64,000 nt of DNA. Origin: Rhizobium sp. NLR16a. GTDB lineage: Bacteria; Pseudomonadota; Alphaproteobacteria; Rhizobiales; Rhizobiaceae. Within the stretch, counting starts at the first letter, position 1, and the number at the start of each line of letters is the position of its first letter. Shown here in pieces: positions 43,017 through 50,239 of the stretch. A program made the translations under genes and the position numbers. The notes below the pieces were generated by a model, which saw nothing but the letters and a program-made list of their open reading frames with translations, was not told the origin of the DNA and did not search any database. Location of the stretch: contig NZ_CP072865.1 of NCBI RefSeq assembly GCF_017948245.1, positions 2,939,501-3,003,500 on the forward strand, in the 5' to 3' direction.

Positions 43017-44261
43017 GTGTCCATCAAGATGGAGGCGCCGCATGTTGACGAATGCGATCGCATTGACCCGGACGTCGCCGGACGAACCTCGTTCACGGGC
43101 GGGATAACAGGGCGCGACCGGCCAGGCGCTTTGCGTGCGGAAGATGGCGAGCCGTCGATAGACTGGATCCGGCAATTCTATCAACACCTGCCGGACGCGG
43201 TGTTCTTCATCACCGACTGCCACCGAATTTCGGCCTGCAACGGGGCCGCTGTGGCGTTGTTCGGTTATGAGGAAGACGAATTGCTTGGTCAGAGGATCGA
43301 CCTTGTCTGGTATCCGACGCCGGATGTTCCGTTGAAGGGACGCTGGGCGGACAGGGGAGTGGTGCGGGCCGGTGTGGCGATGACCAGGAGCGGCGTCCAA
43401 TTTCCGACCGCCATGACGATCATCAGACAGCAAGACGGCAAAGGACACTTCTCCGCGGTGATCTTCGAGGACTTCCGCACCGAGCGCGAGACTTTGCAGC
43501 GTGTTCAGGAGCTTCAGCGTGAGCTTGCCCGTATCGCCCGAATAGTTGGGCTCGGGGAAATGACATCGACGCTGGCCCACGAACTTGCCCAGCCGCTGAC
43601 GTCGATCGCCGCATACGCGCAAGGTTGCGCGCGGCTTGTGACGAAGGATCGTCATGGCCACGGCGAAGAACTCCGTGAAGCCTTGTCCGAGATTACGCAG
43701 CACGCCCTGTGGGCGGGAAAGATTGTGCAGAACATCAGGGAATTCGCCAAGCGCGGCGCCGACGAGAGAAAGATTGAAGCGATGCACGCGCTCATCCATG
43801 AGGCGACGGCGTTCGCGCTTGCCGGATCCCAGCGAAACGGCCTTCGCGCCGATTTTCAGCTCGTAGCGGAACGGGACGTCGTGCTTGCCGACCGGGTCCA
43901 GATCGTGCAGGTGCTGACGAACCTTGTTCGCAACGCCGTGGAGGCTACCGACGGTATTGCGCAGCCGCATATCACCATCCGAACCAGAACCGACGATTTA
44001 TCCCGTCTCATTGTCGACGTGTCCGACAATGGCTGCGGAATTGCGGTCGACATCGAAGAGGCGCTGTTTCGTCCCTTCGTGACCAGCAAACCGCGCGGCC
44101 TCGGCATGGGCTTGGCGCTGTCCAAGCGCATCATCGAGGCGCATGGGGGCCGCATAAGCGCGCGCAATCGAATGGATGGCGGTTCTATCCTTTCGTTTTC
44201 CCTTCCGCTGGTGGAGACAACAACCAATGGCAAACGACCTTACGATCCATCTCGTCGATGA
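43017..44261 (+). CDS. FixL-like PAS sensor histidine kinase
   Basis: The 414-residue product has one PAS domain (about 47-160: IRQFYQHLPDAVFFITDCHRISACNGAAVALFGYEEDELLGQ). A kinase follows with the H-box GEMTSTLAHELAQPLTSIAAYAQG, the N-box NLVRNAVEATDG, and DNGCGI / GLGMGLALSKRIIEAHGG. The H-box form HELAQPL is typical of FixL and related kinases. No transmembrane helix is seen. The PAS region where FixL carries its haem-ligating histidine reads DLVWYPTPDVPLKGRW, without histidine, so it may not bind haem. The GTG start has GGAGGAAACC before it. It overlaps the FixJ-like gene by 35 bases. Confidence 0.85.
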   Translation: MSIKMEAPHVDECDRIDPDVAGRTSFTGGITGRDRPGALRAEDGEPSIDWIRQFYQHLPDAVFFITDCHRISACNGAAVALFGYEEDELLGQRIDLVWYPTPDVPLKGRWADRGVVRAGVAMTRSGVQFPTAMTIIRQQDGKGHFSAVIFEDFRTERETLQRVQELQRELARIARIVGLGEMTSTLAHELAQPLTSIAAYAQGCARLVTKDRHGHGEELREALSEITQHALWAGKIVQNIREFAKRGADERKIEAMHALIHEATAFALAGSQRNGLRADFQLVAERDVVLADRVQIVQVLTNLVRNAVEATDGIAQPHITIRTRTDDLSRLIVDVSDNGCGIAVDIEEALFRPFVTSKPRGLGMGLALSKRIIEAHGGRISARNRMDGGSILSFSLPLVETTTNGKRPYDPSRR

Positions 44262-44895
44262 TGAGGAGTCGCTCAGGCGATCTTTGACGTTTCTGTTGGT
44301 GTCGGCAGGTTTCGCGGTTCGGACCCATAGCTCTGCCAAAGCCTTTCTGGAACTGTTGCCGCTTTCGGGACGAAGCTGCCTCGTGACGGACCTGCGCATG
44401 CCCGAAATTGATGGCATCGAGCTGCTCCAGCGCCTGCGCCGTTTGAGACTGAACGTTCCGGTCATTGTCATTACCGGTCAGGGCGATATCGCCGCCGCCG
44501 TCCGGGCAATGAAGGCCGGCGCGTCGGATTTCCTTGAAAAGCCCGTCAGAGAAGAGGCGCTGATAGCCGCGATCAACGCGGCGGTGGGACAGAAGCGCCC
44601 CGGCGGGGCCGTCGCTGATTCTGAGAGCGTTGCAGCACGGCTTCGCCAGCTCACGGAGCGCGAACACCAGGTTCTGGCCGGCGTTCTTGATGGCTTGCAG
44701 AACAAGATGATCGCCTATCAGCTTGGTATCAGCGCACGCACGGTCGAAGTCCACCGCGCCAATGTGATGGCGAAAATGGGCGCCCGCAATCTGGCGGAAC
44801 TCATGCGGATGGCCATCACCCTCGATACGGCAGCGCAGCCTGTCGAAACCGCCAGGGCCCTGTCCGACCACGGTGCTTGGACGCCTGCCCGATAG
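44227..44895 (+). CDS. FixJ-like response regulator
   Basis: The 222-residue product has a receiver domain with the phospho-acceptor aspartate in VTDLRMPEIDGIEL, the threonine in VIVITGQGD and the lysine in SDFLEKPVREEAL. A LuxR/FixJ-type helix-turn-helix follows (TEREHQVLAGVLDGLQNKMIAYQLGISARTVEVHRANVMAKM). It matches the FixJ/TodT class in layout and length. The start lies inside the end of the kinase gene, so the pair is translationally coupled. Its likely target is the Crp/Fnr gene that follows, as FixJ activates fixK, but this is inference. Confidence 0.88.
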   Translation: MANDLTIHLVDDEESLRRSLTFLLVSAGFAVRTHSSAKAFLELLPLSGRSCLVTDLRMPEIDGIELLQRLRRLRLNVPVIVITGQGDIAAAVRAMKAGASDFLEKPVREEALIAAINAAVGQKRPGGAVADSESVAARLRQLTEREHQVLAGVLDGLQNKMIAYQLGISARTVEVHRANVMAKMGARNLAELMRMAITLDTAAQPVETARALSDHGAWTPAR

Positions 44896-45017
44896 GCCCG
44901 GCACCGCGCCAAAGAGCTGCCGGTGATCGGGCTTCCGTAGCGATACTTAAGGGGTTTCTCGAATATCAGAGCAGACGGCGATTGGTTATGTTGCCAGACG
45001 ATTGGGGGGCGACGCAT

Positions 45018-45662
45018 ATGCTTCAACACCACGCGACCATAAGGCAAACGGCAATTCCGGGCCGCCGACATGGAACAGCTGTCGGAACAACCAGAGATCA
45101 GTCGATCAAGCTCAAGGCCAACGAGACAATCTACAGCGAAGGCGAACATGCACTTGCGATCTATCAGGTCGAAACCGGTGCGGTGCGGATTTATCGCCTG
45201 ATGGCCAGCGGACAGCGATATATCCTAACATTCTGCGGCGAGGGCGAATGGTTCGGCCTTGAAACCGGGGATGTTCGAACCGACTTTGCGGAAGCCGTCT
45301 GCGAGGCCTCCATCAAGCCCTTTCGGACCAACCAGAACGCAGTCGTTCCTGTCGACCTTCTTCACATCGCGCTGACGAACCTGGCAAAGGCGCAGCACAA
45401 GCAGCTCGTCATCACCGAGCAAAGCGCGCTGAAGCGGGTCGCGGCCTTCGTTTGCGAAATGGCCGACCGTCATCCGAAGGATCTGGAATTCGACATGATG
45501 ATGTCGCGCAGCGATGTGGCCGACTATCTCGGTCTGACCGTCGAAACCGTTGCCCGCTGCTTCACGAAACTCCGCGAAAAAGGCGTCCTTTGCCTGAAAG
45601 GCAAGCTGCAGCGCGTCGTTCGCCTTCTGGACCGCGACGCGCTCATCGCGCTGACCATCTGA
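45018..45662 (+). CDS. FixK-like Crp/Fnr-family regulator
   Basis: The 214-residue product has a cyclic-nucleotide-binding-type beta-roll (LKANETIYSEGEHALAIYQVETGAVRIYRLMASGQRYILTF), the dimer helix and an HTH of the FNR/FixK type (MMSRSDVADYLGLTVETVARCFTKLREKGVL). E and R of the recognition helix agree with those that read TTGAT boxes. The N-terminus lacks the four-cysteine cluster of FNR, so it is more like FixK and senses oxygen only indirectly. I use the ATG at 45018 after GGGGGG; the frame is open upstream to 44877. It is probably controlled by the adjoining FixL/FixJ-like pair. Confidence 0.85.
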   Translation: MLQHHATIRQTAIPGRRHGTAVGTTRDQSIKLKANETIYSEGEHALAIYQVETGAVRIYRLMASGQRYILTFCGEGEWFGLETGDVRTDFAEAVCEASIKPFRTNQNAVVPVDLLHIALTNLAKAQHKQLVITEQSALKRVAAFVCEMADRHPKDLEFDMMMSRSDVADYLGLTVETVARCFTKLREKGVLCLKGKLQRVVRLLDRDALIALTI

Positions 45663-45725
45663 TGCATGACGCCCGGAAGCGTGGACGATTCCGGGATAAC
45701 GTCCTGGCCACAGCAAAGAAGCCAA

Positions 45726-45760
45726 AGCGCACCGCTGAATCAAGTTTCATACGGTGCGCT
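45726..45760. terminator. Inverted repeat after the FixK-like gene
   Basis: AGCGCACCG (45726-45734) and CGGTGCGCT (45752-45760) pair perfectly over nine bases around a 17-base loop. A weaker stem CCCGGAA/TTCCGGG lies at 45671-45693. There is no T-run. It could be a terminator for the regulator gene or an operator for the next gene. Confidence 0.35.
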
Positions 45761-45805
45761 CAGCGGTCATGGATTGAAATCGATCGTGCAAAGGGGGATT
45801 GAACA

Positions 45806-46153
45806 ATGAGATGCCTATTCTGCCGGAGATCGAATGCAGCGGTCACAACATGCATTGCGGTCCTGCTGTCGCTGGCGACCTTTCCACTCGCGATCGTTCA
45901 GGCGCAGGACGATCCGTTTGAGCAATTTCCCTTGGTCATCCAGTGCAAGTCCAACGAAACCTACCACACTTTCTACCTGTCGCGCATTTCACAGGATGGC
46001 ATCGCAACCTATCGGGCATCCGAACGGATCGCCGGCACGATCACCCTCGACGGCAAGGCCAAGGCAACCGGCAGTGAAGGTGGAGGCACATGCGTCGGCA
46101 AGACCTTGACCGAGCTTCGCGCCTCCCATCAAGCCTACGATCTGAAACGCTAG
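45806..46153 (+). CDS. Small secreted hypothetical protein
   Basis: The 115-residue product has a Sec signal (VTTCIAVLLSLATFPLAIVQAQ) and a mature part of about 82 residues with two cysteines (VIQCKSNETYHTFYLS and GGTCVGKTLTELRAS) that could form a disulfide. A site with AAGGGGG stands ten bases before the ATG. I do not recognise the family. It lies downstream of the FixK-like gene with its own leader. Confidence 0.7.
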   Translation: MRCLFCRRSNAAVTTCIAVLLSLATFPLAIVQAQDDPFEQFPLVIQCKSNETYHTFYLSRISQDGIATYRASERIAGTITLDGKAKATGSEGGGTCVGKTLTELRASHQAYDLKR

Positions 46154-46246
46154 GCTATATGGCCCCTTGAGGCTCGACCCGCAGAGGTCGATGCCTGATT
46201 GTTGGAACCGGCCGAGACCGCAATCTTGCTGTAAATCATGCAAAGT

Positions 46247-46320
46247 GAAGCCCGATATCTCACATGTTCCAGCAGCAGGCTCGGCTGCGGCCGAGAAGGA
46301 ATGACCGATTTGGAGCCGTT
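46247..46320. repeat. Dispersed rhizobial repeat, copy C
   Basis: This matches 319-392 with about five to seven differences over 70 bases (GTTCCAGCAGCAGGCTCGGC, then GGCCGAGAAGGAATGACCGA). It lies between the convergent hypothetical and methyltransferase genes. The 220-base gap holds nothing else. Confidence 0.72.
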
Positions 46321-46373
46321 AGCGGCCTGGCGGCTTTTGGCTGCCGAGGAACGATAGCTGATGCTCTCCAGTG

Positions 46374-47180
46374 TTACGCTGGGACCAAGCCACGCACCAT
46401 ACGGAACATCATAGGAAATGACCGGGGTCCATCGGGCAAGCCAACCAGATACCCAGCACAAACATGCTGTTCGATCGAACCGCGGGCGTCGTCGGAAAGT
46501 GCCATCAATGTGCTTGTGGTGCTGCCTGGGCCGTCGGTGAACGTAGCCCAATAATCCGCGAAGGACGCATACTCGCAATCCACGACAATGGGAATCTCGG
46601 TCACGTCAACGAGGCCGATCTTCCGCCACAGCGTCGCCTGACCATCAGGCCAGAAGAGCTGACGTCCCGCCCGCATGGATCTCAGCGTTGCAAAGTCGGC
46701 CTCAAGCACGGCGCCGGTGTTAATGACGAGGTCAAATGCGGGCATGCCACCAAAGAACTGAGTAACGGCGGACGCGACCACGCCGCCTGGACGGGTCACG
46801 CGCTTCATCTCGGCAACGACCTGTTCAATTTCCGGGATGACGTCCAGGGCCAGGGTGGAAACTGCCGCATCGAAAGAGTTGGCGTCGAACCGCAGTTGCC
46901 GGACATCGCCGTGTTCATATGCGATATTGGGGTGGGATCGTCGACGGCGGGCTCCTTCCAGGTATCCCTCCGATGCGCCAACACCGATCACATGCGCTCC
47001 CGCCTCGGCCAGGGCTTTCGACAACACACCCGTCCCACATGCCACATCGAGCACGCGACTGCCCGGAGCAACATTGGCACGGGTGAGAAATGGGCTCGCC
47101 AGATGTTCGCTCCAGCGCCCTATGAATGACTCGTAGACGTCGGGATCGGCCCAATTGTATCGCAGTTCTGCGGTTTCCAT
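46374..47180 (-). CDS. Class I SAM-dependent methyltransferase
   Basis: The 268-residue product has the Rossmann methyltransferase motifs in order: motif I VLDVACGTGVLSKALAEAG (about residue 44), acidic motif II region (VIGVGASEGYLEGARRR), DVRQLRFDANSFDAAVSTLAL and ALDVIPEIEQVVAEMKRVTRPGGVVASAV. The end region is divergent. It resembles UbiE/Coq5-like proteins of unknown substrate. GGGAGG lies eight bases before the ATG. It is monocistronic. Confidence 0.85.
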   Translation of the reverse strand: METAELRYNWADPDVYESFIGRWSEHLASPFLTRANVAPGSRVLDVACGTGVLSKALAEAGAHVIGVGASEGYLEGARRRRSHPNIAYEHGDVRQLRFDANSFDAAVSTLALDVIPEIEQVVAEMKRVTRPGGVVASAVTQFFGGMPAFDLVINTGAVLEADFATLRSMRAGRQLFWPDGQATLWRKIGLVDVTEIPIVVDCEYASFADYWATFTDGPGSTTSTLMALSDDARGSIEQHVCAGYLVGLPDGPRSFPMMFRMVRGLVPA

Positions 47181-47426
47181 GGCGCCATCCTCCCTTGATC
47201 AAGAATGGACATTACCACGGCCAACCAGGTCGCGCGTATCGCCGTCACGCCGGGCAGTCCAGCGGAAGCTTATTAGCACTTCTCAAGAAAACATGACATA
47301 GCGGAAGCCCCTGGAATCACACCGGCCCTCCGTCGGACGGTGTTCCGAGGTATCGCGTGTTTGACTGCCATCACACCCGAAGATCGTGTACTGTGACCAG
47401 AAGTCGTAGTCGAGGGATCACCGGAC

Positions 47427-48416
47427 ATGGATGAGGAGGGCCTGGCTGAGATCTCAGCCCGGTATGTTCACTTCGCCGATACGGAAGCCCACGGCCGTTC
47501 GCCGCTCTACGAGGCGTTGGCTCGTGCGGTTGCTGGAGACCGGGAGACACTCGGCTTCCTATCGACCCTCCCGGACACCAAAAGGCAACCGAACCTTCTG
47601 CTTGCGGCGGTGCGTCACCTGTTCGGCACGCCGAAGGGCTGGACCGAGTTTCGTCAGGTGCTCCTGGCCCACCCCGATGCAGTCCGTTCGCTGATGCTCG
47701 AGCGTTCGACACAAACCAACGAACCAGGAAGGTGCGCCTCGCTGCTCCCCGTCCTGGCGCGATTGCCGCAGCCGCTGGCGCTCCTCGAGGTCGGAACCTC
47801 CGCCGGGCTCTGCCTCATGCCCGACCTCTATGGCTACGACTACGGCCGCAAGGCGATCCGCCCACCCTCGATGGCCTCGGAGCCGCCTGTCTTGCGTTGC
47901 TCCGTCAGCGAGACGACCCCGTTGCCGACGGCCGCGCCACACGTCGTCTGGCGAGCGGGGCTGGACCTCAGCCCAATCGATGCTTCGGATGCTGCGCAAG
48001 TCGCATGGCTTGAGACACTGGTCTGGCCGGAGCAGACGGAACGGCTTGCCAACCTGCAGGCGGCCGTCAAGATCGCCGCTTCGGTCAAGCCACGGATCGT
48101 GAAGGGCGACTTGCGCGGGAGCGAATTCGCCCGGCTCTGCAGCGAAGCCCCAAAGGACGCCACCCTTGTCGTCTTTCACACGGCGGTGCTCGACTATATC
48201 TCCGACCCCGCAGATAGGGAGGCTTTCGACCAACAGGCGATGCGGCTCGCTCCGTATTGGGTATCGAACGAGTTCCCCCGCGCATTCCCGTTCATCGCCA
48301 CGCGCGCAGGAACAAGCTGGCCACCCGGGCGCTTCCTTCTGTCTGTGAACCGCACTCCTGTCGCCTGGACCGACCCACATGGAGCTTCGCTCGCATGGAT
48401 CGCGGATGAGGCCTAG
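47427..48416 (+). CDS. DUF2332-family protein
   Basis: The 329-residue protein matches what I know of DUF2332 throughout: YVHFADTEAHGRSPLYEALARAVAGD, FLSTLPDTKRQPNLLLAAVRHL, PLALLEVGTSAGLCLMPDLYGYDY and VVFHTAVLDYISDPADREAF. The central LLEVGTSAGL resembles a methyltransferase motif I, so a SAM-binding fold is conceivable, but the function is not established. GAGGGA precedes the start. A strong terminator follows at 48542-48570. Confidence 0.85.
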   Translation: MDEEGLAEISARYVHFADTEAHGRSPLYEALARAVAGDRETLGFLSTLPDTKRQPNLLLAAVRHLFGTPKGWTEFRQVLLAHPDAVRSLMLERSTQTNEPGRCASLLPVLARLPQPLALLEVGTSAGLCLMPDLYGYDYGRKAIRPPSMASEPPVLRCSVSETTPLPTAAPHVVWRAGLDLSPIDASDAAQVAWLETLVWPEQTERLANLQAAVKIAASVKPRIVKGDLRGSEFARLCSEAPKDATLVVFHTAVLDYISDPADREAFDQQAMRLAPYWVSNEFPRAFPFIATRAGTSWPPGRFLLSVNRTPVAWTDPHGASLAWIADEA

Positions 48417-48434
48417 GGGACCTCCGGCCTCGTC

Positions 48435-48509
48435 ATTCCAGGCCTTGAGCCTGGAATCCATGGCCAAGGCCGATGATGCCGGCGTGGTCCTCGGGTCAAG
48501 CCCGAGGAC
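48435..48509. repeat. Two REP-like hairpins
   Basis: ATTCCAGGC-CTTGA-GCCTGGAAT (48435-48457) and GTCCTCGGG-TCAAG-CCCGAGGAC (48487-48509) are perfect 9-bp stems with five-base loops. The same two motif types recur at 49820-49843, 50007-50029, 55575-55597 and 57261-57293. Confidence 0.8.
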
Positions 48510-48541
48510 GACGGAGGGCGGGTGGACCGGTATCCGCGTAT

Positions 48542-48570
48542 GCGCGCGCTCAAGAAGCGCGCGCTTTTTT
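48542..48570 (+). terminator. Rho-independent terminator after DUF2332 gene
   Basis: GCGCGCGCT (48542-48550) and AGCGCGCGC (48556-48564) form a perfect stem around the loop CAAGA, followed directly by six T residues. It ends plus-strand transcripts from the DUF2332 gene. The convergent SDR gene stops nine bases further on. Confidence 0.8.
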
Positions 48571-48578
48571 CTCCCATC

Positions 48579-49325
48579 TCAGCGGAAACCGCCGCTCGCG
48601 AACAGCCGTTCGCCGGTCAGCCAGCGGGCGTCGTCGGAGGCGAGGAAGACGGCGATGTCGGCGATGTCGTCCGGCTGGCCGATGCGGCCGAGCGGCGTCT
48701 GGGCGGCGATGGTCTGTTCGAGCTCAGAGCCGATGACGCCGGCCGAGTGCGTTCCCTCGGTCTCGACCATGCCGGGCAGAATGGCGTTGACGCGGATCTT
48801 GCGCGGGGCGAGCTCCTTGGCGAGCACGCTGTTGATGCCCTCGACGGCGCCCTTGGTGCCGGTGTAGACGGCCGAGTTCGGGAGACCCAGGCTGGTGACC
48901 ACCGAGGAGATGTTGATGACGCTGCCGCCCTCGCCGAGATGCCTGGCCGCCGCCTGGGTGGTCAGGAGAACGCCGAGAACATTGACGTCGAACATGCGGC
49001 GGTAGTGTTCCTCGGTCACCTCGCCGATCGGGGCGAATTCATAGACGCCGGAATTGTTGACCAGCACGTCGAGCTTGCCGAATTCCTTGACTGCGGCATC
49101 GACCACGCCCTGCGCCTGTTCGGCCTTGGAAACGTCGCCCTGCACCGCGATGGCCTTGCCGCCGGCCGCGTCGATCGCCTCGACCACGGCGTCGGCTCCG
49201 GCCTTGCTCGAGGCGTAATTCACCACCACTTCAGCACCTTCGGCCGCCATCGCCTTGGCAATCGCGGCGCCGATGCCCTTGGAGGCTCCCGTGACCACTG
49301 CGACCTTCCCTGTGAGCTTAGCCAT
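48579..49325 (-). CDS. SDR-family oxidoreductase (FabG-like)
   Basis: The 248-residue product is a classical short-chain dehydrogenase. It has the nucleotide motif VVTGASKGIGAAIAKAMA, VLVNNSGVYEF, the catalytic serine in NISSVVTSLG, the YTGTK catalytic tyrosine and lysine, and RVNAILPGMVETEG. The replacement of NNAG by NNSG is common. It probably uses NADP(H) on a small carbonyl substrate. GAAGGAAC precedes the ATG. It is divergent from an ArsR-type regulator gene with a dyad between them, so repression by that protein is likely. Its last codons and downstream hairpin recur as a fragment at 4646-4705. Confidence 0.9.
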   Translation of the reverse strand: MAKLTGKVAVVTGASKGIGAAIAKAMAAEGAEVVVNYASSKAGADAVVEAIDAAGGKAIAVQGDVSKAEQAQGVVDAAVKEFGKLDVLVNNSGVYEFAPIGEVTEEHYRRMFDVNVLGVLLTTQAAARHLGEGGSVINISSVVTSLGLPNSAVYTGTKGAVEGINSVLAKELAPRKIRVNAILPGMVETEGTHSAGVIGSELEQTIAAQTPLGRIGQPDDIADIAVFLASDDARWLTGERLFASGGFR

Positions 49326-49371
49326 CTCTCGTTCCTTCTGATCCGGAAGGCCGCCGGAATTGACGGCCTTG

Positions 49372-49397
49372 TTCCGTAGTTCAGAAATTCGGAACTG
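49372..49397. promoter_or_regulatory. Dyad between SDR and ArsR-type genes
   Basis: GTTCCG (49372-49377) pairs with CGGAAC (49391-49396). A nested AGTTC (49379-49383) pairs with GAACT (49393-49397). The dyad sits between the divergent start codons at 49325 and 49433, the usual operator place for an autoregulated repressor of this type. Confidence 0.5.
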
Positions 49398-49432
49398 TTG
49401 ATCTCGGTTTCAAGGGGCACTATATAAAATTC

Positions 49433-49777
49433 ATGCGACCGCTCTTTCACCCAGCTCTCGAGGATATCAAGCCCGATGCGATCCTCTATGCGCTGTCGGA
49501 TCCGGAGCGCGTGGCGATCTTCGCCAAGCTCGCAGGCACCGCCTGCGGCGGCACCTGTTCGGCGCTTGCGGATCTCGGCGACCGCATCATTCCAAAATCG
49601 TCGCTGTCGAACCATTTCAAGGTGCTGCGCGAATCCGGCCTGATCCGCAGCGAACGCCAGGGGGTGGAGATGCGCAACCAGACCCGCTGCGCCGAGCTCG
49701 ACGAGCGCTTCCCCGGGCTGGTCAGGGCGATCCTGACGGCTTACGGACAGCTTCCCGAGCAAATGAAGACGGGTTGA
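49433..49777 (+). CDS. ArsR-type helix-turn-helix regulator
   Basis: The 114-residue product is a winged-helix protein of ArsR type: DAILYALSDPERVAIFAKLAG, then the recognition region IPKSSLSNHFKVLRESGLIRSERQGVEMRNQTRCAELDERFPGL. No metal-binding CxC pair is seen in the usual place, though a Cys-Gly-Gly-Thr-Cys stretch follows the first helix. It is divergent from the SDR gene and probably controls it. Confidence 0.82.
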   Translation: MRPLFHPALEDIKPDAILYALSDPERVAIFAKLAGTACGGTCSALADLGDRIIPKSSLSNHFKVLRESGLIRSERQGVEMRNQTRCAELDERFPGLVRAILTAYGQLPEQMKTG

Positions 49778-50239
49778 CGGCTCTTGGAAGATAGCAGCTG
49801 CCGTTGGTGGCTCGCCTGGGTCCTCGGGTCAAGCCCGAAGGACGACGGAGAGTGTGAGGTGCCCTGCGGTAACAGGGTGAGGTTCGGCAAACCCGATGCA
49901 ATCACACTCTCTGATCTCGCTGCCAGACTTCGTCATTCACGCTACCCGATGCCTATCCGCTGCGCCGACGGCGCGTTTGGCGAGAACGCCCACCCCACTC
50001 TCCGTCATCCCAGGGCTTGACCCCGGGATCCATACTCGACTTGCCGACGCATGTCGGGAAACCAGTTAGTTATAAGGTCGTGGCAGAAACTTATAACTGG
50101 AGATCACGGCCAAAAGGAGTTATAAGGCTTTGGCAGATACTTATAACGCGCATGTGAGCGAGCGAGGACTGCACTTAAGCGGGGAACGCCGCTTTGACCC
50201 GTGTGGATGGTCGCTGCACTCGAAAAGGACGAGCCGCCA
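49778..50239. other. Intergenic stretch with REP-like hairpins and tandem dyads
   Basis: REP-like hairpins lie at 49820-49843 and 50007-50029. The rest is the leader of the nucleotidyltransferase-like gene with two tandem dyads, listed separately. A short frame over 50099-50242 has no usable start codon. Confidence 0.6.
50068..50147. promoter_or_regulatory. Two tandem GTTATAAG / CTTATAAC dyads
   Basis: Copy 1 has half-sites GTTATAAG (50069-50076) and CTTATAAC (50090-50097). Copy 2 has the same half-sites at 50119-50126 and 50140-50147. Both spacers are 13 bases and share TGGCAGA-A. The copies repeat with a 50-base period. They end about 92 bases before the start codon at 50240. They look like paired operators or protein-binding repeats. 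Confidence 0.6.

Noticed and set aside
47208..47215. TTGATCAA before the methyltransferase gene
   Set aside because: The two halves have no four-base spacer, so it does not fit the FNR/FixK site.
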